Translations under genes and position numbers: made by a program
Shown here: positions 15,420-25,123 of the stretch, piece by piece
Numbering within the stretch: the first letter of the stretch is position 1
Layout: each line of letters opens with the position of its first letter
The notes under the pieces: model-generated
Told to the model about the DNA's origin: nothing
Database searches by the model: none
The model's input: only the letters and a program-made list of their open reading frames with translations
NCBI GenBank assembly: GCA_965243775.1
Contig: CBDEWF010000074.1
Span: 1 to 64,000 of the forward strand
DNA length: 64,000 nucleotides
Reading direction: 5' to 3'
DNA from: Sansalvadorimonas sp965243775
GTDB lineage: Bacteria; Pseudomonadota; Gammaproteobacteria; Pseudomonadales; Endozoicomonadaceae

Positions 15420-17249
15420 TTATTCTACAGTTACTGACTTCGCCAGGTTTCTGGGCTGGTCAACATCCGTACCCTTAATCAAAGCTACGTCATAGGAAAG
15501 CAGCTGCAGTGGTACCGTGTAGAGAATGGGAGCCACCATTTCACTCACCTCTCCCAGAGGAATAACTTTTACACCATCACCAGCTACCAGACGGGCGTGG
15601 CGATCTGCAAACACATAGAGCTGACCGCCACGGGCACGAACTTCTTCCATGTTGGATTTCAGTTTTTCCAGCAGCTCATTGTTGGGAGCCACAACAACCA
15701 CAGGCATATCGCTGTCGATCAGAGCCAGAGGGCCGTGCTTCAGTTCACCTGCAGCATAGGCTTCAGCGTGGATATAGGAGATCTCCTTCAGCTTCAGGGC
15801 ACCTTCCATAGCGATGGGGTACATGGTGCCGCGTCCCAGGAAAAGACTGTGATGCTTGTCTGCAAAATCTTCAGACAGTTCGGTAATTGTGTCTTTCAGC
15901 TCAAGCACTTCATGCATGGCGACCGGCAAGTTGCGCAGATCACTGACAACTTTTGCTTCCTGCTCTTCGCTCATCAGATTTCGGCAGCGACCAATGGCTG
16001 TCACCAGCATCAACAGAGCTGTCAGTTGTGTAGTAAAGGCTTTGGTAGAGGCAACACCAATCTCTGCACCGGCACGGGTCATAAAGGCCATATCGGATTC
16101 ACGTACCATGGAAGAACCCGGAACATTGCAGATAGTCAGGGAGTTCATGAATCCCTGCTGCTTGGCGAGACGCAAAGCCGCCAGAGTATCTGCGGTTTCC
16201 CCGGACTGGGTAATGGTTACGAACAGGCAGTTATCGGGCACATAAGCCTTGCGATAACGGAACTCGGAGGCAATTTCAACACGGCAGGGAATACCCAGAT
16301 CTTCAAACCAGTTTCGAGCCACCATACCGGCGTTGTAGCTGGTACCGCAGGCAATCAACTGAACAGCACCGACTTTGGTAAAGATATCCCTTGCGCTGTG
16401 ACCAAAGGCTTCGACTGAAACACGGGACTCGCTCAGGCGTCCCTCCAGGGTGTTGGTGATAGCTTCAGGTTGTTCAAATATCTCCTTAAGCATAAAGTGA
16501 CGAAACTCACCTTTGTCACCGGCCTGGTGATCCAGATCGCTGTCAATCAGCTCCCGCTCAACAGGCTTGCCATCGACATTGAAGATGGAGACTTTCTCGC
16601 GGGTAATCTCGGCAACATCCCCTTCCTCAAGATACTGGAAGCGATGAGTGACTGGCAGCAGAGCCAGCTGATCAGAGCCCACATAGTTTTCACCAATACC
16701 CTGACCAATAACCAGCGGACTGCCGGAACGGGCGACAATCAGTAGATCAGGATCCTGACGATCCATAATCACAGTACCATAAGCACCATCCAGTTGAGCC
16801 ACAGCTTTCTGCAGGGCTTCCAGAAGAGAACCGGAACTCTTGCGCTCATGGTGAACCAAGTGTGCGATAACTTCTGTATCAGTATCTGAGGAGAACTCGT
16901 AACCCAAAGCCGTCAGCTTCTTACGCAGCTCTTCATGATTCTCAATGATACCGTTGTGGACAACGGCAATATCACCGGACATATGGGGGTGAGCATTGCG
17001 CTCAGTTGGCTCACCATGGGTTGCCCAGCGGGTATGGGCAATACCGGTACCGCCACGCACTGGCTCATTCCCCAGAGCTTCTTCCAGCTGGCTGACCTTG
17101 CCAATACGGCGCAAACGACCCAGAACACCATGACGATCAATAACAGCAAGACCAGCCGAATCATAGCCCCGGTACTCCAGGCGCTTCAGTCCTTCGATCA
17201 AAATAGGCGCCACATCACGTTGTGCTACTGCACCAACAATGCCACACAT
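15420..17249 (-). CDS. glmS: Glutamine--fructose-6-phosphate aminotransferase (isomerizing)
   Basis: A 609-residue enzyme making glucosamine-6-phosphate from fructose-6-phosphate and glutamine, the first step towards UDP-GlcNAc for peptidoglycan and LPS. The N-terminal Ntn glutaminase domain starts MCGIVGAV (Cys2 becomes the nucleophile after Met removal) with HTRWATHG and HNGIIENH. Two SIS sugar-isomerase domains follow, with CGTSYNAG, TQSGETADT and GVASTKAFTTQ. The C terminus DVDQPRNLAKSVTVE is canonical. It lies 93 bp downstream of glmU in the same direction, so the two probably form a UDP-GlcNAc operon. No glmS ribozyme is present, as expected in a gammaproteobacterium. Confidence 0.97.
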   Translation of the reverse strand: MCGIVGAVAQRDVAPILIEGLKRLEYRGYDSAGLAVIDRHGVLGRLRRIGKVSQLEEALGNEPVRGGTGIAHTRWATHGEPTERNAHPHMSGDIAVVHNGIIENHEELRKKLTALGYEFSSDTDTEVIAHLVHHERKSSGSLLEALQKAVAQLDGAYGTVIMDRQDPDLLIVARSGSPLVIGQGIGENYVGSDQLALLPVTHRFQYLEEGDVAEITREKVSIFNVDGKPVERELIDSDLDHQAGDKGEFRHFMLKEIFEQPEAITNTLEGRLSESRVSVEAFGHSARDIFTKVGAVQLIACGTSYNAGMVARNWFEDLGIPCRVEIASEFRYRKAYVPDNCLFVTITQSGETADTLAALRLAKQQGFMNSLTICNVPGSSMVRESDMAFMTRAGAEIGVASTKAFTTQLTALLMLVTAIGRCRNLMSEEQEAKVVSDLRNLPVAMHEVLELKDTITELSEDFADKHHSLFLGRGTMYPIAMEGALKLKEISYIHAEAYAAGELKHGPLALIDSDMPVVVVAPNNELLEKLKSNMEEVRARGGQLYVFADRHARLVAGDGVKVIPLGEVSEMVAPILYTVPLQLLSYDVALIKGTDVDQPRNLAKSVTVE

Positions 17250-17342
17250 AAACTTGTCCCTTTAAATCCTGAATATTTTGAACTCAGGCAGCCAATGTAG
17301 AATGCAGCTGCCTGATATTAAACCGCCATGGGCTAAGAAAAA

Positions 17343-18716
17343 TTACTTTTTATTTTTTATCGGTTTTTTCCAGCCGGCAATATTGCGCTGCTTGCCACGG
17401 GCTATGCCAAGGTTCCCACCAGGGATATCGCTGGTCACAGTAGACCCGGCTCCAACAACGGAGTCTTTACCAACGGATACCGGAGCAACCAGTGCCGTGT
17501 TGGAACCAATAAAGGCTCCGTCGGCAATGGTGGTTTTGAATTTATTGGCACCGTCATAGTTGCAGGTAATGGTTCCAGCACCAACATTCACACCCTTGCC
17601 GATTTCCGCATCGCCAATGTAAGTCAGATGATTGACCTTGCTGCCTGCCCCAATATGCGCTTTCTTGGTTTCCACAAAGTTACCAACCTTCGCCTGACTT
17701 TCCAGAACCGTTCCCGGGCGCAGGCGGGCAAAAGGTCCTACATCACAAGCGTCACCAACCGTGGCATCTTCAATAACAGAATTCGCCTTGATAACAGTAC
17801 CAGCCTTGATAACAGCATTCCTGATATGGCAGTTGGGACCAATCTGGACACCATCTTCCAGTTTGACCTCACCTTCAAAGACACAGTTGATATCAATAAC
17901 AACATCATGACCGGTGTTCAAACTACCACGGATATCCAACCGGGCAGGATCCAGCAGGGTAACGCCGTCAATCATCAACTGTTCAGCCTGACGCTGCTGC
18001 AGCAGACGTTCCAGCTGTGCCTGCTGCTGGCGGTTGTTGACGCCCTGAACTTCCATTTCACTGTCGGGCCGGGCATGAACAACCCGGGTTCCTTCTTCCA
18101 CAGCCATTGCGACAATATCGGTGAGATAAAACTCACCCTGGGCATTGGTGTTAGTCAGGTTACCAAGCCACTCCGCCATACGCTTGCCGGGGATCGCCAT
18201 AATTCCGGTATTGGTTTCGGTAATCGATTTCTGTTCCAGCGTGGCATCCTTGTCTTCGACAATAGCCTGAATACTGCCCTGATTATCCCGCACAATCCGT
18301 CCATAACCACTGGGGTTGGCAAGATCAACTGTCAGCAGAGCCAGATTCTTGCCATCACAGGCAGAAACCAGAGACTGGAGTGTGCTGGAGCGAATCATGG
18401 GGACATCTCCATACAGAACCAGCACCACGTCAGCATCGGAGCACGCCGGTGCAGCCTGCATAACAGCATGGCCGGTACCCAGCTGCTCAATCTGCTCAAC
18501 CCAATTCACCGGGTAGAAAGAGAGCTTTTCACGAACCTTGTCAGCACCATGACCAATAACAACATGGATATTTTCCTGGCTGCCCAGGGCCTGCTCGGCA
18601 GAGTGAATAACATGCTCCAGCATGGAGCGCCCTGCAATTGGATGCAGAACCTTGGGCAGAGAGGACTTCATTCGGCTGCCCTGACCAGCCGCAAGAACAA
18701 TAACTTCGGTTTTCAT
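17343..18716 (-). CDS. glmU: Bifunctional N-acetylglucosamine-1-P uridyltransferase / glucosamine-1-P acetyltransferase
   Basis: A 457-residue cytoplasmic enzyme that acetylates glucosamine-1-phosphate and then transfers UMP to give UDP-GlcNAc. The N-terminal pyrophosphorylase domain begins VIVLAAGQGSRMKSSLPKVL, the G-x-G-x-R-M-x(4)-P-K nucleotide loop. The C-terminal half is a left-handed beta-helix with hexapeptide repeats, ending in the acetyl-CoA region around HIGAGSKVNHLTYIGDAEIG and NYDGANKFKTTI. Its length is normal for the family. It is the first gene of a glmU-glmS operon. In related bacteria glmU follows atpC directly; here about 12 kb of other genes intervene. Confidence 0.97.
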   Translation of the reverse strand: MKTEVIVLAAGQGSRMKSSLPKVLHPIAGRSMLEHVIHSAEQALGSQENIHVVIGHGADKVREKLSFYPVNWVEQIEQLGTGHAVMQAAPACSDADVVLVLYGDVPMIRSSTLQSLVSACDGKNLALLTVDLANPSGYGRIVRDNQGSIQAIVEDKDATLEQKSITETNTGIMAIPGKRMAEWLGNLTNTNAQGEFYLTDIVAMAVEEGTRVVHARPDSEMEVQGVNNRQQQAQLERLLQQRQAEQLMIDGVTLLDPARLDIRGSLNTGHDVVIDINCVFEGEVKLEDGVQIGPNCHIRNAVIKAGTVIKANSVIEDATVGDACDVGPFARLRPGTVLESQAKVGNFVETKKAHIGAGSKVNHLTYIGDAEIGKGVNVGAGTITCNYDGANKFKTTIADGAFIGSNTALVAPVSVGKDSVVGAGSTVTSDIPGGNLGIARGKQRNIAGWKKPIKNKK

Positions 18717-19076
18717 CTGTTTTCCTTCCGCTAGTACCTAGCTCACACGGCATATCACAAACAGCCATGAGCGGACTATGGATAAAAAAATAAAAGCTCA
18801 GTCCAGATTCTTTCCGCTGCTTGTCCATAGGGGATGTCACCCAATGGAAGCCGCACCGGAAAAAACCTGGTCCAGAGCCGTAAGACTGATTCGACAAATC
18901 TGCTGACAGGACAAAGTTAACACCAACTGTCAACTTATAGCTGTCAAGTCATAGCTGAAAAAGTAATCAGCTACTCCTGAATTCACTACATAAGAGGAGA
19001 CAATAAACAATGTAATCTGTTATTTTCAGATAACAATAGTTTTTGTCATTAATTTTTTGACAAAGGTTTGAGCGCC
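18717..19076. other. Divergent intergenic region glmU / TrmB regulator
   Basis: A 360-bp region between divergent genes; it should hold both promoters. The only clear element is an 18-bp palindrome (19018-19035). No additional gene is seen. Confidence 0.4.
19018..19035. promoter_or_regulatory. Palindrome, candidate operator of the TrmB-like regulator
   Basis: Perfect 6-bp arms TGTTAT / ATAACA around six bases, 42 bp upstream of the regulator start. Autoregulation is a guess from position alone. Confidence 0.35.
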
Positions 19077-19817
19077 ATGGATCTACAAGCCCTGAAACAA
19101 CTGGGAATGAATGACAGGGAGATCAGCCTGTATCTGGCCCTGTTTCAGCTGGGACCATCCTCCATACGGGATATTGCCAGCCATACCGGTATTAACCGGG
19201 GTACCACTTATGAATCCCTGAAGCAGATGGCAGCCCGTGGTCTGATAAGTTATGCCCCCAAAGGTAAAAGACGGGTCTTCCGGGCAGAAGACCCCGACAA
19301 GCTTCTTTTTCTGGCCGAGGAAAAAAAATCGGCTCTGGAGAACACCATTGATTCTCTGAAAACTGACATCATTCCAGGCCTGCACCACCTGAAACCAGAT
19401 TTCTCTGCAGGCAATGTACGCTTTTATGAGGGCGATGACGGTATTGAACTGGTCTTGAAAGATATTCTGGCAACTGTAGGACAGCAGCCTGACAAGAAGT
19501 ACTGTGTCTTTTCTACCAAGAGCATTCGCCACCATCTGTACCGACCTTTTCCAAACTATACGCTCCAGAGAGTTCGCAGGAAGATCCGGGTTCGGGTCAT
19601 CGCGGTCGGTGACGGCGGCGAAGATGCTGAGTACTCAGAGCGTAAATGGCTGCGTACCGACGGCCCCGTAGATGCCAGTTATATCGCCATCTATCCACCC
19701 AAAGTTGCCATGATCTCCATGGCCTCGGAAAACTATCCTGTAGCTACGGTGCTGGAGTCGCCGGAAGTGGCGAAATCTCAGCAGGTTGTTTTTGATGCTT
19801 TGTGGGGGTTTCTGTAG
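19077..19817 (+). CDS. TrmB-family transcriptional regulator
   Basis: A 246-residue protein. Residues 1-70 are a winged helix-turn-helix of the TrmB type (LKQLGMNDREISLYLALFQL, then IRDIASHTGINRGTTYESLK), followed by a short helical linker and a C-terminal effector-like domain (NVRFYEGDDGIELVLKDILA, a common TrmB-family pattern). Archaeal TrmB proteins sense sugars; bacterial members are mostly uncharacterised, so the ligand is unknown. ATG 19077 was chosen because AAAGG lies 10 nt upstream; the TTG at 19068 would sit almost on top of that site. It is transcribed away from glmU, and a secreted FAD protein follows 68 bp downstream. Confidence 0.75.
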   Translation: MDLQALKQLGMNDREISLYLALFQLGPSSIRDIASHTGINRGTTYESLKQMAARGLISYAPKGKRRVFRAEDPDKLLFLAEEKKSALENTIDSLKTDIIPGLHHLKPDFSAGNVRFYEGDDGIELVLKDILATVGQQPDKKYCVFSTKSIRHHLYRPFPNYTLQRVRRKIRVRVIAVGDGGEDAEYSERKWLRTDGPVDASYIAIYPPKVAMISMASENYPVATVLESPEVAKSQQVVFDALWGFL

Positions 19818-19885
19818 AAATAGCAACACACTCCAAAAATGCTTCTAGACTGTCGAATCTTCAGTTATTGATGCGGGTTCATATC

Positions 19886-21292
19886 ATGAAGAGCAAGCAG
19901 AAGTCACTTCAACTACTTTCATTCTTATCTGTTGTAGCGGTCTTAACATTTTGTCAGCTGTCTTCTGCTCACTCAAATCATAATGATGTTTGTATTATTG
20001 GTGCCGGTGCTTCTGGCATGTACGCAGCTCTTCATCTGCATGACCGTGGGTATAATATTACCGTAATAGAAAAAGAGAATCGGGTTGGTGGCCACAGTCA
20101 TACATATCGACCAGATGATGTCTCAGAAGGGTATGATTACGGAGTTCGTTTACTACCAAATACAAAAGAAGTGAGAGAGATGTATGACCGTTTTGGATTA
20201 TCTTTGAAGAAAATTCGATTAGACAGTCTAAAGAGGAAGTATGTTGATATATCGACAGGTCAACTCTCAGAATATAAAGAACCCCCTTGGTACTCGATAT
20301 TATGGTCGTTATTCCGTTATTGGTATCACTCAGGATACAGCTATCCATTTTTAACATACCCCGGAATTAATCTACCAGATAACATTCCGGATGACTTATT
20401 TTTACCATTTGGTGAATACTTAAAAAAATATAACATCAATAATAGCTTCTCCCCTTTAATTCATTACATGCAAGGTCTTGGAGAAATTGAAAATATACCA
20501 ATGCTTTATGTTTTTAGAAACATGACTCATGATGTAGCTGGATATGTATTTTGGGATAATTATTACACCCCAGAGCAGGGTACTGACAAATTATATTGGA
20601 AAATATATGAATACCTTAGTAGTGACAAAGTACTTTTAAATATGGAAATTAAAGATATTACAAGAAAAGAAAACTCGTCGATTATTGTAAAATTAGAAAA
20701 CAGCGGTAAATCTTTAATATTGACCTGTGATAATTTATTGGTCACCAGTCCTCTATTATTATCATGTTTATCTTTTTTAGATTTGGATACTAGAGAAATA
20801 AAACTTTTTTCTGAATTCAAAGCACATGGCTACTGGACAGGAATAGTTAATATTACCGGACTGCCATCAGACGAAGGTATTTTTAATGTAAACTCAAAAA
20901 CTATATCAAAATCGGCTAAATTTCCTGCAATATATGCAATTCTTCCTACTCAATTCCCCCAAGAGTATAATGTACTTTATGGAGCGGATGATTTACTTCC
21001 GGATGAAATAGTTAAAGATAATATAATAAAAGATATAAATAGATTACAAAATCTAACAGGTAAACCAGTAATATTAAATCGCTTTGTGAAATTCCTAAAC
21101 CATTACCCGTTTAATTTATATGTTAATAATGATGCAATAAAAAGTGGATTTTACAGAGAGTTAAATAATATTCAAGGGTACAGGTCAACTTGGTATACAG
21201 GAGCCTCTTTTGGTAATTTAAGCACGCCAGATACATGGCAACATGCAAAAATGATTTTAGATAAAAACTTTCCACCTAAATTCCAACATTAA
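19886..21292 (+). CDS. Secreted FAD-dependent oxidoreductase (amine-oxidase-like)
   Basis: A 468-residue protein. ATG 19886 opens a Sec-type signal peptide (MKSKQKSLQLLSFLSVVAVL, cleavage near SSA-HS). A dinucleotide-binding Rossmann motif follows at once: DVCIIGAGASGMYAALHLHD and an acidic strand-2 end, VIEKENRVGGHSHTY, as in flavin amine oxidases and protoporphyrinogen-oxidase-like enzymes. The C-terminal FAD-closing region is probably YTGASFGNLSTPD. The substrate is unknown. The gene is markedly more AT-rich than its neighbours (many AAA, ATA and TTA codons), suggesting horizontal origin. Export of a flavoprotein through Sec rather than Tat is unusual, since no twin-arginine is present. 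It ends at a clear hairpin. Confidence 0.75.
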   Translation: MKSKQKSLQLLSFLSVVAVLTFCQLSSAHSNHNDVCIIGAGASGMYAALHLHDRGYNITVIEKENRVGGHSHTYRPDDVSEGYDYGVRLLPNTKEVREMYDRFGLSLKKIRLDSLKRKYVDISTGQLSEYKEPPWYSILWSLFRYWYHSGYSYPFLTYPGINLPDNIPDDLFLPFGEYLKKYNINNSFSPLIHYMQGLGEIENIPMLYVFRNMTHDVAGYVFWDNYYTPEQGTDKLYWKIYEYLSSDKVLLNMEIKDITRKENSSIIVKLENSGKSLILTCDNLLVTSPLLLSCLSFLDLDTREIKLFSEFKAHGYWTGIVNITGLPSDEGIFNVNSKTISKSAKFPAIYAILPTQFPQEYNVLYGADDLLPDEIVKDNIIKDINRLQNLTGKPVILNRFVKFLNHYPFNLYVNNDAIKSGFYRELNNIQGYRSTWYTGASFGNLSTPDTWQHAKMILDKNFPPKFQH

Positions 21293-21315
21293 TAACTCTT
21301 AGGTAATAAGAGTTA
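21293..21315 (+). terminator. Hairpin after the FAD oxidoreductase gene
   Basis: A perfect 9-bp stem TAACTCTTA / TAAGAGTTA with loop GGTAA, directly after the stop codon. The T-run downstream is weak (CATTTAAAA). Confidence 0.6.
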
Positions 21316-21424
21316 CATTTAAAAACTAATAAAGACAGCAAACAAATACAAGTAATCTACCCTGTTTTAACCTCTGCTCCAAGGTCGGAGCTATTGTAGT
21401 AACCTTGCTCTCTTGGAGTTTACA

Positions 21425-22465
21425 ATGCTAAAACCACATATAACCCTACTCATAGCAACATTATCCATCTTATTAAATGGAGAATTACAGGCCAGCAACC
21501 AGTTACTATCGGCCCAAGGCAGCACAGAACCTCGTGCAGAAACGGCTTCTGGCATGGTAGACGAATCAGAGAAAACTCTTAAAGTTCAGACTCGAGTTTT
21601 TGATATTCCTCTTCTGACCTATGACGATATTTCTGAAGAAACCCTCAAGCTAGCAAAAAACTCCCTGACCCAGATGCTCGACAGCGACGGTGACGGTCAG
21701 CCAGATAACCCTGAGCTTGCCTCATTCATGGCCCAGAACGGATATCAGCTGGTTATCGCCAACAAGGGTAAAGAGCTGGAAGAGCTTGATGAAGATATTT
21801 TTTCAGAAGAAAAAACGGCCCTGATATCTACCCAGGGAGTACATGCTGACAGCCATATTTCTGAAACCTTGAGAGTTATCGCAAAAGCCCATCTGGATTA
21901 CCTGAACCAGCTTTCTGAAAAGGGTAATGTCAGTGCTTCCAGAGAACTGAAAACATTTACCACGGCTATAGATAAGCTGAAGAAACAGGGCTTCAGTGTT
22001 GAGCTGGGTGATGATAATGAAGCCGATATGGCTTTGGTCATTGTTGCCAGCGAAATGGTACTGGCCGGACAGTTCCAGAGGTTTATTGATCGTCTTCTAG
22101 AAATCATCAACACCGGGCTTGAGAAAGTTGCAGAAAGGGATGGGAGAACACTGCAACCTGAAGAGAAATTCAGTCTGGATAACCACATGAGTTATTACAA
22201 GGTCTGGTATGAGTCCACAGCTGAATCATTCCGTAAAACCGCACCCGAAATGTGCGACTGGTTAGCCAGAAACAAGCTGACCTCCACATTCTGGCAGATT
22301 CCGGAAACAGCAATTGATCTTGATGAAGAGGTTATAAGGGAACTCTATCTCTCTGATCCATTTGATGAAGATGAGGAAGGAGATGATGATGATGATGAAG
22401 ATGATGAAGATGAAGATGAAGATGAAGAGAGCGAAGATGACAATCTACAAAAAATAGCAGGGTAA
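21425..22465 (+). CDS. Secreted acidic protein with an EF-hand-like loop, function unknown
   Basis: A 346-residue protein. ATG 21425 has GGAG 8 nt upstream. The N terminus is a signal peptide (MLKPHITLLIATLSILLNGE, cleavage near QAS). Around residues 82-92 DSDGDGQPDNPELASF matches an EF-hand/dockerin-type calcium loop (D-x-D-x-D-G). The middle is helical and unrecognised. The last 40 residues are almost only Asp and Glu, encoded by GAT/GAA triplet runs prone to slippage. Such acidic tails often bind calcium or basic proteins, but no function can be assigned. The gene stands alone between hairpin-bounded neighbours. Confidence 0.65.
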   Translation: MLKPHITLLIATLSILLNGELQASNQLLSAQGSTEPRAETASGMVDESEKTLKVQTRVFDIPLLTYDDISEETLKLAKNSLTQMLDSDGDGQPDNPELASFMAQNGYQLVIANKGKELEELDEDIFSEEKTALISTQGVHADSHISETLRVIAKAHLDYLNQLSEKGNVSASRELKTFTTAIDKLKKQGFSVELGDDNEADMALVIVASEMVLAGQFQRFIDRLLEIINTGLEKVAERDGRTLQPEEKFSLDNHMSYYKVWYESTAESFRKTAPEMCDWLARNKLTSTFWQIPETAIDLDEEVIRELYLSDPFDEDEEGDDDDDEDDEDEDEDEESEDDNLQKIAG

Positions 22466-22913
22466 TTCCAGAAGCAAATAAGAAAAAACCCACAGACTTA
22501 AGAGGTTTTAACGAGTTTTTACCAAAGCCTAAAACTGATAACATACTTCGGCAGAGTTGCGGCAGGATAGCTGCAAAAGAAAAGGCATGGACAGCCACCT
22601 GCTCCTTATGGAAATAATCTGTGCAGGACTGCAGGTTAAGGTTATGGAACCGACCGAGTGTCAGGACGACTGGCGAACAGGGAACACGGATTGTGGGTCT
22701 GACAAGGAAATTCAGACCCGTAACTGAAGTCTCCTTCCCTCATCTCTTTTTTCCCTATCTTCATATTTTTCCCAGATACAGATATCTGACGGCCACTCGG
22801 CTGATTAAACTTTATGCGTATATTATTTGATCAAGGAAAATTTTTTTTGAGATAAGTGCCACTTTTAGAAATACGACAGTGGCACTGCATAAGAAAGTAA
22901 GAAAGACAGGTTC
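22466..22913. other. Intergenic, no gene recognised
   Basis: A 448-bp gap between convergent genes. It contains a perfect 9-bp inverted repeat (AGTGCCACT / AGTGGCACT, 22855-22886) with a 14-nt loop and no T-run, and a T8 run at 22841-22848. No other structure was identified. Confidence 0.4.
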
Positions 22914-23933
22914 TTAAGATTCCATAACCTGCTTCAGAATCTTGTCATACATGGCAGGAGCCAGGCGAGGACCGTAGGAAGAGACAACATGGGCAGAGGC
23001 GACACTGGCCAGCTCTCCAGCTTTCTGATAGCCATAACCTGCAATAATGCCGTGCAGGAAGGCACCGGCAAAAGTATCACCGGCACCATTGGTATCAACA
23101 ACTGTTGCCGGGTACGGAGCTATTTCCAAAAGCTGCTCACCATCGAATACAATGGCACCTTTCGGCCCCAGTGTAATGGCAAAGGCTCTGGCAATCTTCT
23201 TCAGGGACTCAATGGCTTCTGAAAGGTCATCAGTCTCCGCCCAACCCAGGGCTTCCTTACGGTTGCTGAACAGAAAGTCGATACCCTTCTCCCCAATCAT
23301 CTCTTCCAGACCTTCACGGAAGAACTTGACCATACCGGGATCAGACAGGCTCAGAGCTGTTTTCACACCATGCTTCTCTGCCAGCTCACGGGCTTTAACC
23401 GCTGCAGTACGACCGGAATCAGAAGTGACCTGATAGCCTTCAATATAGAGGTACTCTGAAGCTTTCAGAGCTTCTTCATCAATTTCATGTTCGGAGAGTG
23501 TTTCGCTGATACCGAGGAAGGTATTCATAGTACGTTCGGCATCTGGAGTGATCATGACCAAGCATTTCCCGGTAATGCCATTTTTGTTGTTATCCAGGTT
23601 ACAGGTCGTGACACCTGCTTTTTTCATGTCGTTAAGGTAGAACTGCCCGAATTCATCATCTGCCACCTTGCTGGAGTAGAACACCTTACTGCCAAAGTAG
23701 CAGGCAGATATGGCAGTATTCGCTCCAGAACCACCACTTGCACGACTGGAGTGTACCAGGTGACCCTTAAGCGCTTCCATCAGCTCCTCACGGCGCTGCT
23801 GGTCAATCAGGGTCATATGACCTTTTTCCACTCTGTTGGCTGCGAGAAAGGCGTCATCAACCTCAATCTCGGTATCAACCAAAGCCGCACCTAGTCCATA
23901 GATGTGGTAGCTTTTCATATGGTGTTCTTTCAT
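22914..23933 (-). CDS. PfkB-family carbohydrate kinase, adenosine-kinase-like
   Basis: A 339-residue cytoplasmic kinase of the ribokinase/PfkB fold. The first PfkB signature region is ASGGSGANTAISACYFGSKV, and the second, with the catalytic Asp and anion hole, is VDTNGAGDTFAGAFLHGI. It resembles the bacterial adenosine-kinase-like group often found in gammaproteobacteria, which would phosphorylate a nucleoside or sugar at the 5' position with ATP; the exact substrate is not certain. Two starts are possible, ATG 23933 and ATG 23918 (MKSYHIYGLG), and neither has a strong ribosome binding site. It is flanked by long non-coding gaps, so it is probably monocistronic. Confidence 0.85.
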   Translation of the reverse strand: MKEHHMKSYHIYGLGAALVDTEIEVDDAFLAANRVEKGHMTLIDQQRREELMEALKGHLVHSSRASGGSGANTAISACYFGSKVFYSSKVADDEFGQFYLNDMKKAGVTTCNLDNNKNGITGKCLVMITPDAERTMNTFLGISETLSEHEIDEEALKASEYLYIEGYQVTSDSGRTAAVKARELAEKHGVKTALSLSDPGMVKFFREGLEEMIGEKGIDFLFSNRKEALGWAETDDLSEAIESLKKIARAFAITLGPKGAIVFDGEQLLEIAPYPATVVDTNGAGDTFAGAFLHGIIAGYGYQKAGELASVASAHVVSSYGPRLAPAMYDKILKQVMES

Positions 23934-24306
23934 AGATGAATAACAGGCTGCAGACTGCCGCAGACAAAGCGTGTCCGGCTATCGTTCAGCCATTCAGACT
24001 CCTATTTTTACAGCAACCGCCACGAGCAGGAAATGACTATTTCATCACTCCGAGGTGATAAAAAAAGACACTTCCACGGTAAATCTGGGCTCGACTGCAA
24101 AAAGCGTAACGGGTAACGATACCACAGTGGACATGAACAAGTTAACCAAACGTAAATTATTTGTCTTTTTGCTGGTGTCTGTATATTGGGGGAATCTCCG
24201 GCTGTAGTTCTTACTTCCTTCAGAAAACCCTATCTGTCCAGTAAGTGCCGTACACTATTTTCGGTAATTTCCGAGAGAAAAACAGAACAAGGCTTAGGGA
24301 GCGTTT
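23934..24306. other. Intergenic, no gene recognised
   Basis: A 373-bp gap upstream of the kinase. A plus-strand 24-codon frame at 24133-24207 encodes a short hydrophobic peptide (MNKLTKRKLFVFLLVSVYWG...), but no ribosome binding site or relative supports it. Confidence 0.35.
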
Positions 24307-24849
24307 TCAATCAGCAACCCAGATTTGAAGTTCAACTTCAGCACTGGCGCTGTCACTGTTTAACCAGCAAAGTCTGTCCTGAACAGTACATTGCAGGTTC
24401 ATTGTTCTTTCAGCCATACCAGCCAGAGCGGACACCTGCTCTCCAGATAGAAAATAAACCTTCAGGTTGGAAAATTTTTTAAACACTGAAGCATTCTGCT
24501 CTCGCCAGACTGGAGCCGAACGGTCGCCATAAGCATAGATAACCACTTCACGGGACTGGTTACAGGCTTTGCGTATACGGCGTTCATCGGGCAGGCCAAC
24601 TTCAACCCAGAGTGTAATGGCACCGGTCATATCCTTTTCCCAAAGATCGGGCTCATCATCCGTACTCAGCCCTTTGGTAAACTGGAGTTCCTCGGACGCA
24701 TGCAGGGCAAAAGCCAGTACCCGCACCATCATTCGTTCATCATTTTCCGAGGGGTGGCGGGCAACCGTCAGATTGTGATCCTGATAATAGCCGCGATCCA
24801 TATCAGAAATTTGCAAACCGGCTTTGAATATCGTGGCCTTGAGTGCCAT
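24307..24849 (-). CDS. yaeQ: YaeQ family protein
   Basis: A 180-residue protein that follows E. coli YaeQ along its length: MALKATIFKAGLQISDMDRG, LTVARHPSENDERMMVRVLA, ELQFTKGLSTDDEPDLW, WVEVGLPDERRIRKACNQS and the C-terminal ERTMNLQCTVQD. YaeQ has a PD-(D/E)XK nuclease-like fold. It was once reported as a high-copy suppressor of rfaH haemolysin defects, but its biochemical role is unsettled. No operon partner is evident: the next gene is divergent. Confidence 0.9.
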   Translation of the reverse strand: MALKATIFKAGLQISDMDRGYYQDHNLTVARHPSENDERMMVRVLAFALHASEELQFTKGLSTDDEPDLWEKDMTGAITLWVEVGLPDERRIRKACNQSREVVIYAYGDRSAPVWREQNASVFKKFSNLKVYFLSGEQVSALAGMAERTMNLQCTVQDRLCWLNSDSASAEVELQIWVAD

Positions 24850-25123
24850 ACCTTATCCACTGTGACAAAAAGCATGAGACTATATTCTGCACGGCTTATT
24901 CTGAAAAGCTCATTCTAAAAAGCTTATTCTGAAAAATACTGGGTCAAGTGAGGCCTGCTGGGCACCTGGAACCAGTAAGGTCTATTTATATAGCCATGAA
25001 ACTTCTCTTGAGTTTCTGTCCGGTGAACCCGTATTGGGAATATTTTCTCTCCCATGTTCTGTTCCCGACAGCGAAACAACATCACTATACAGCTCTCCCT
25101 TATCCAACTGCAGACAAAGCCTG

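Noticed and set aside
22855..22886. Perfect inverted repeat as a terminator of the adenosine-kinase-like gene
   Set aside because: The loop is 14 nt and no T-run follows on either strand, so terminator function is not supported.
24133..24207. 24-codon hydrophobic small ORF in the kinase-yaeQ gap
   Set aside because: It has a signal-like sequence but no ribosome binding site or supporting context; chance cannot be excluded.
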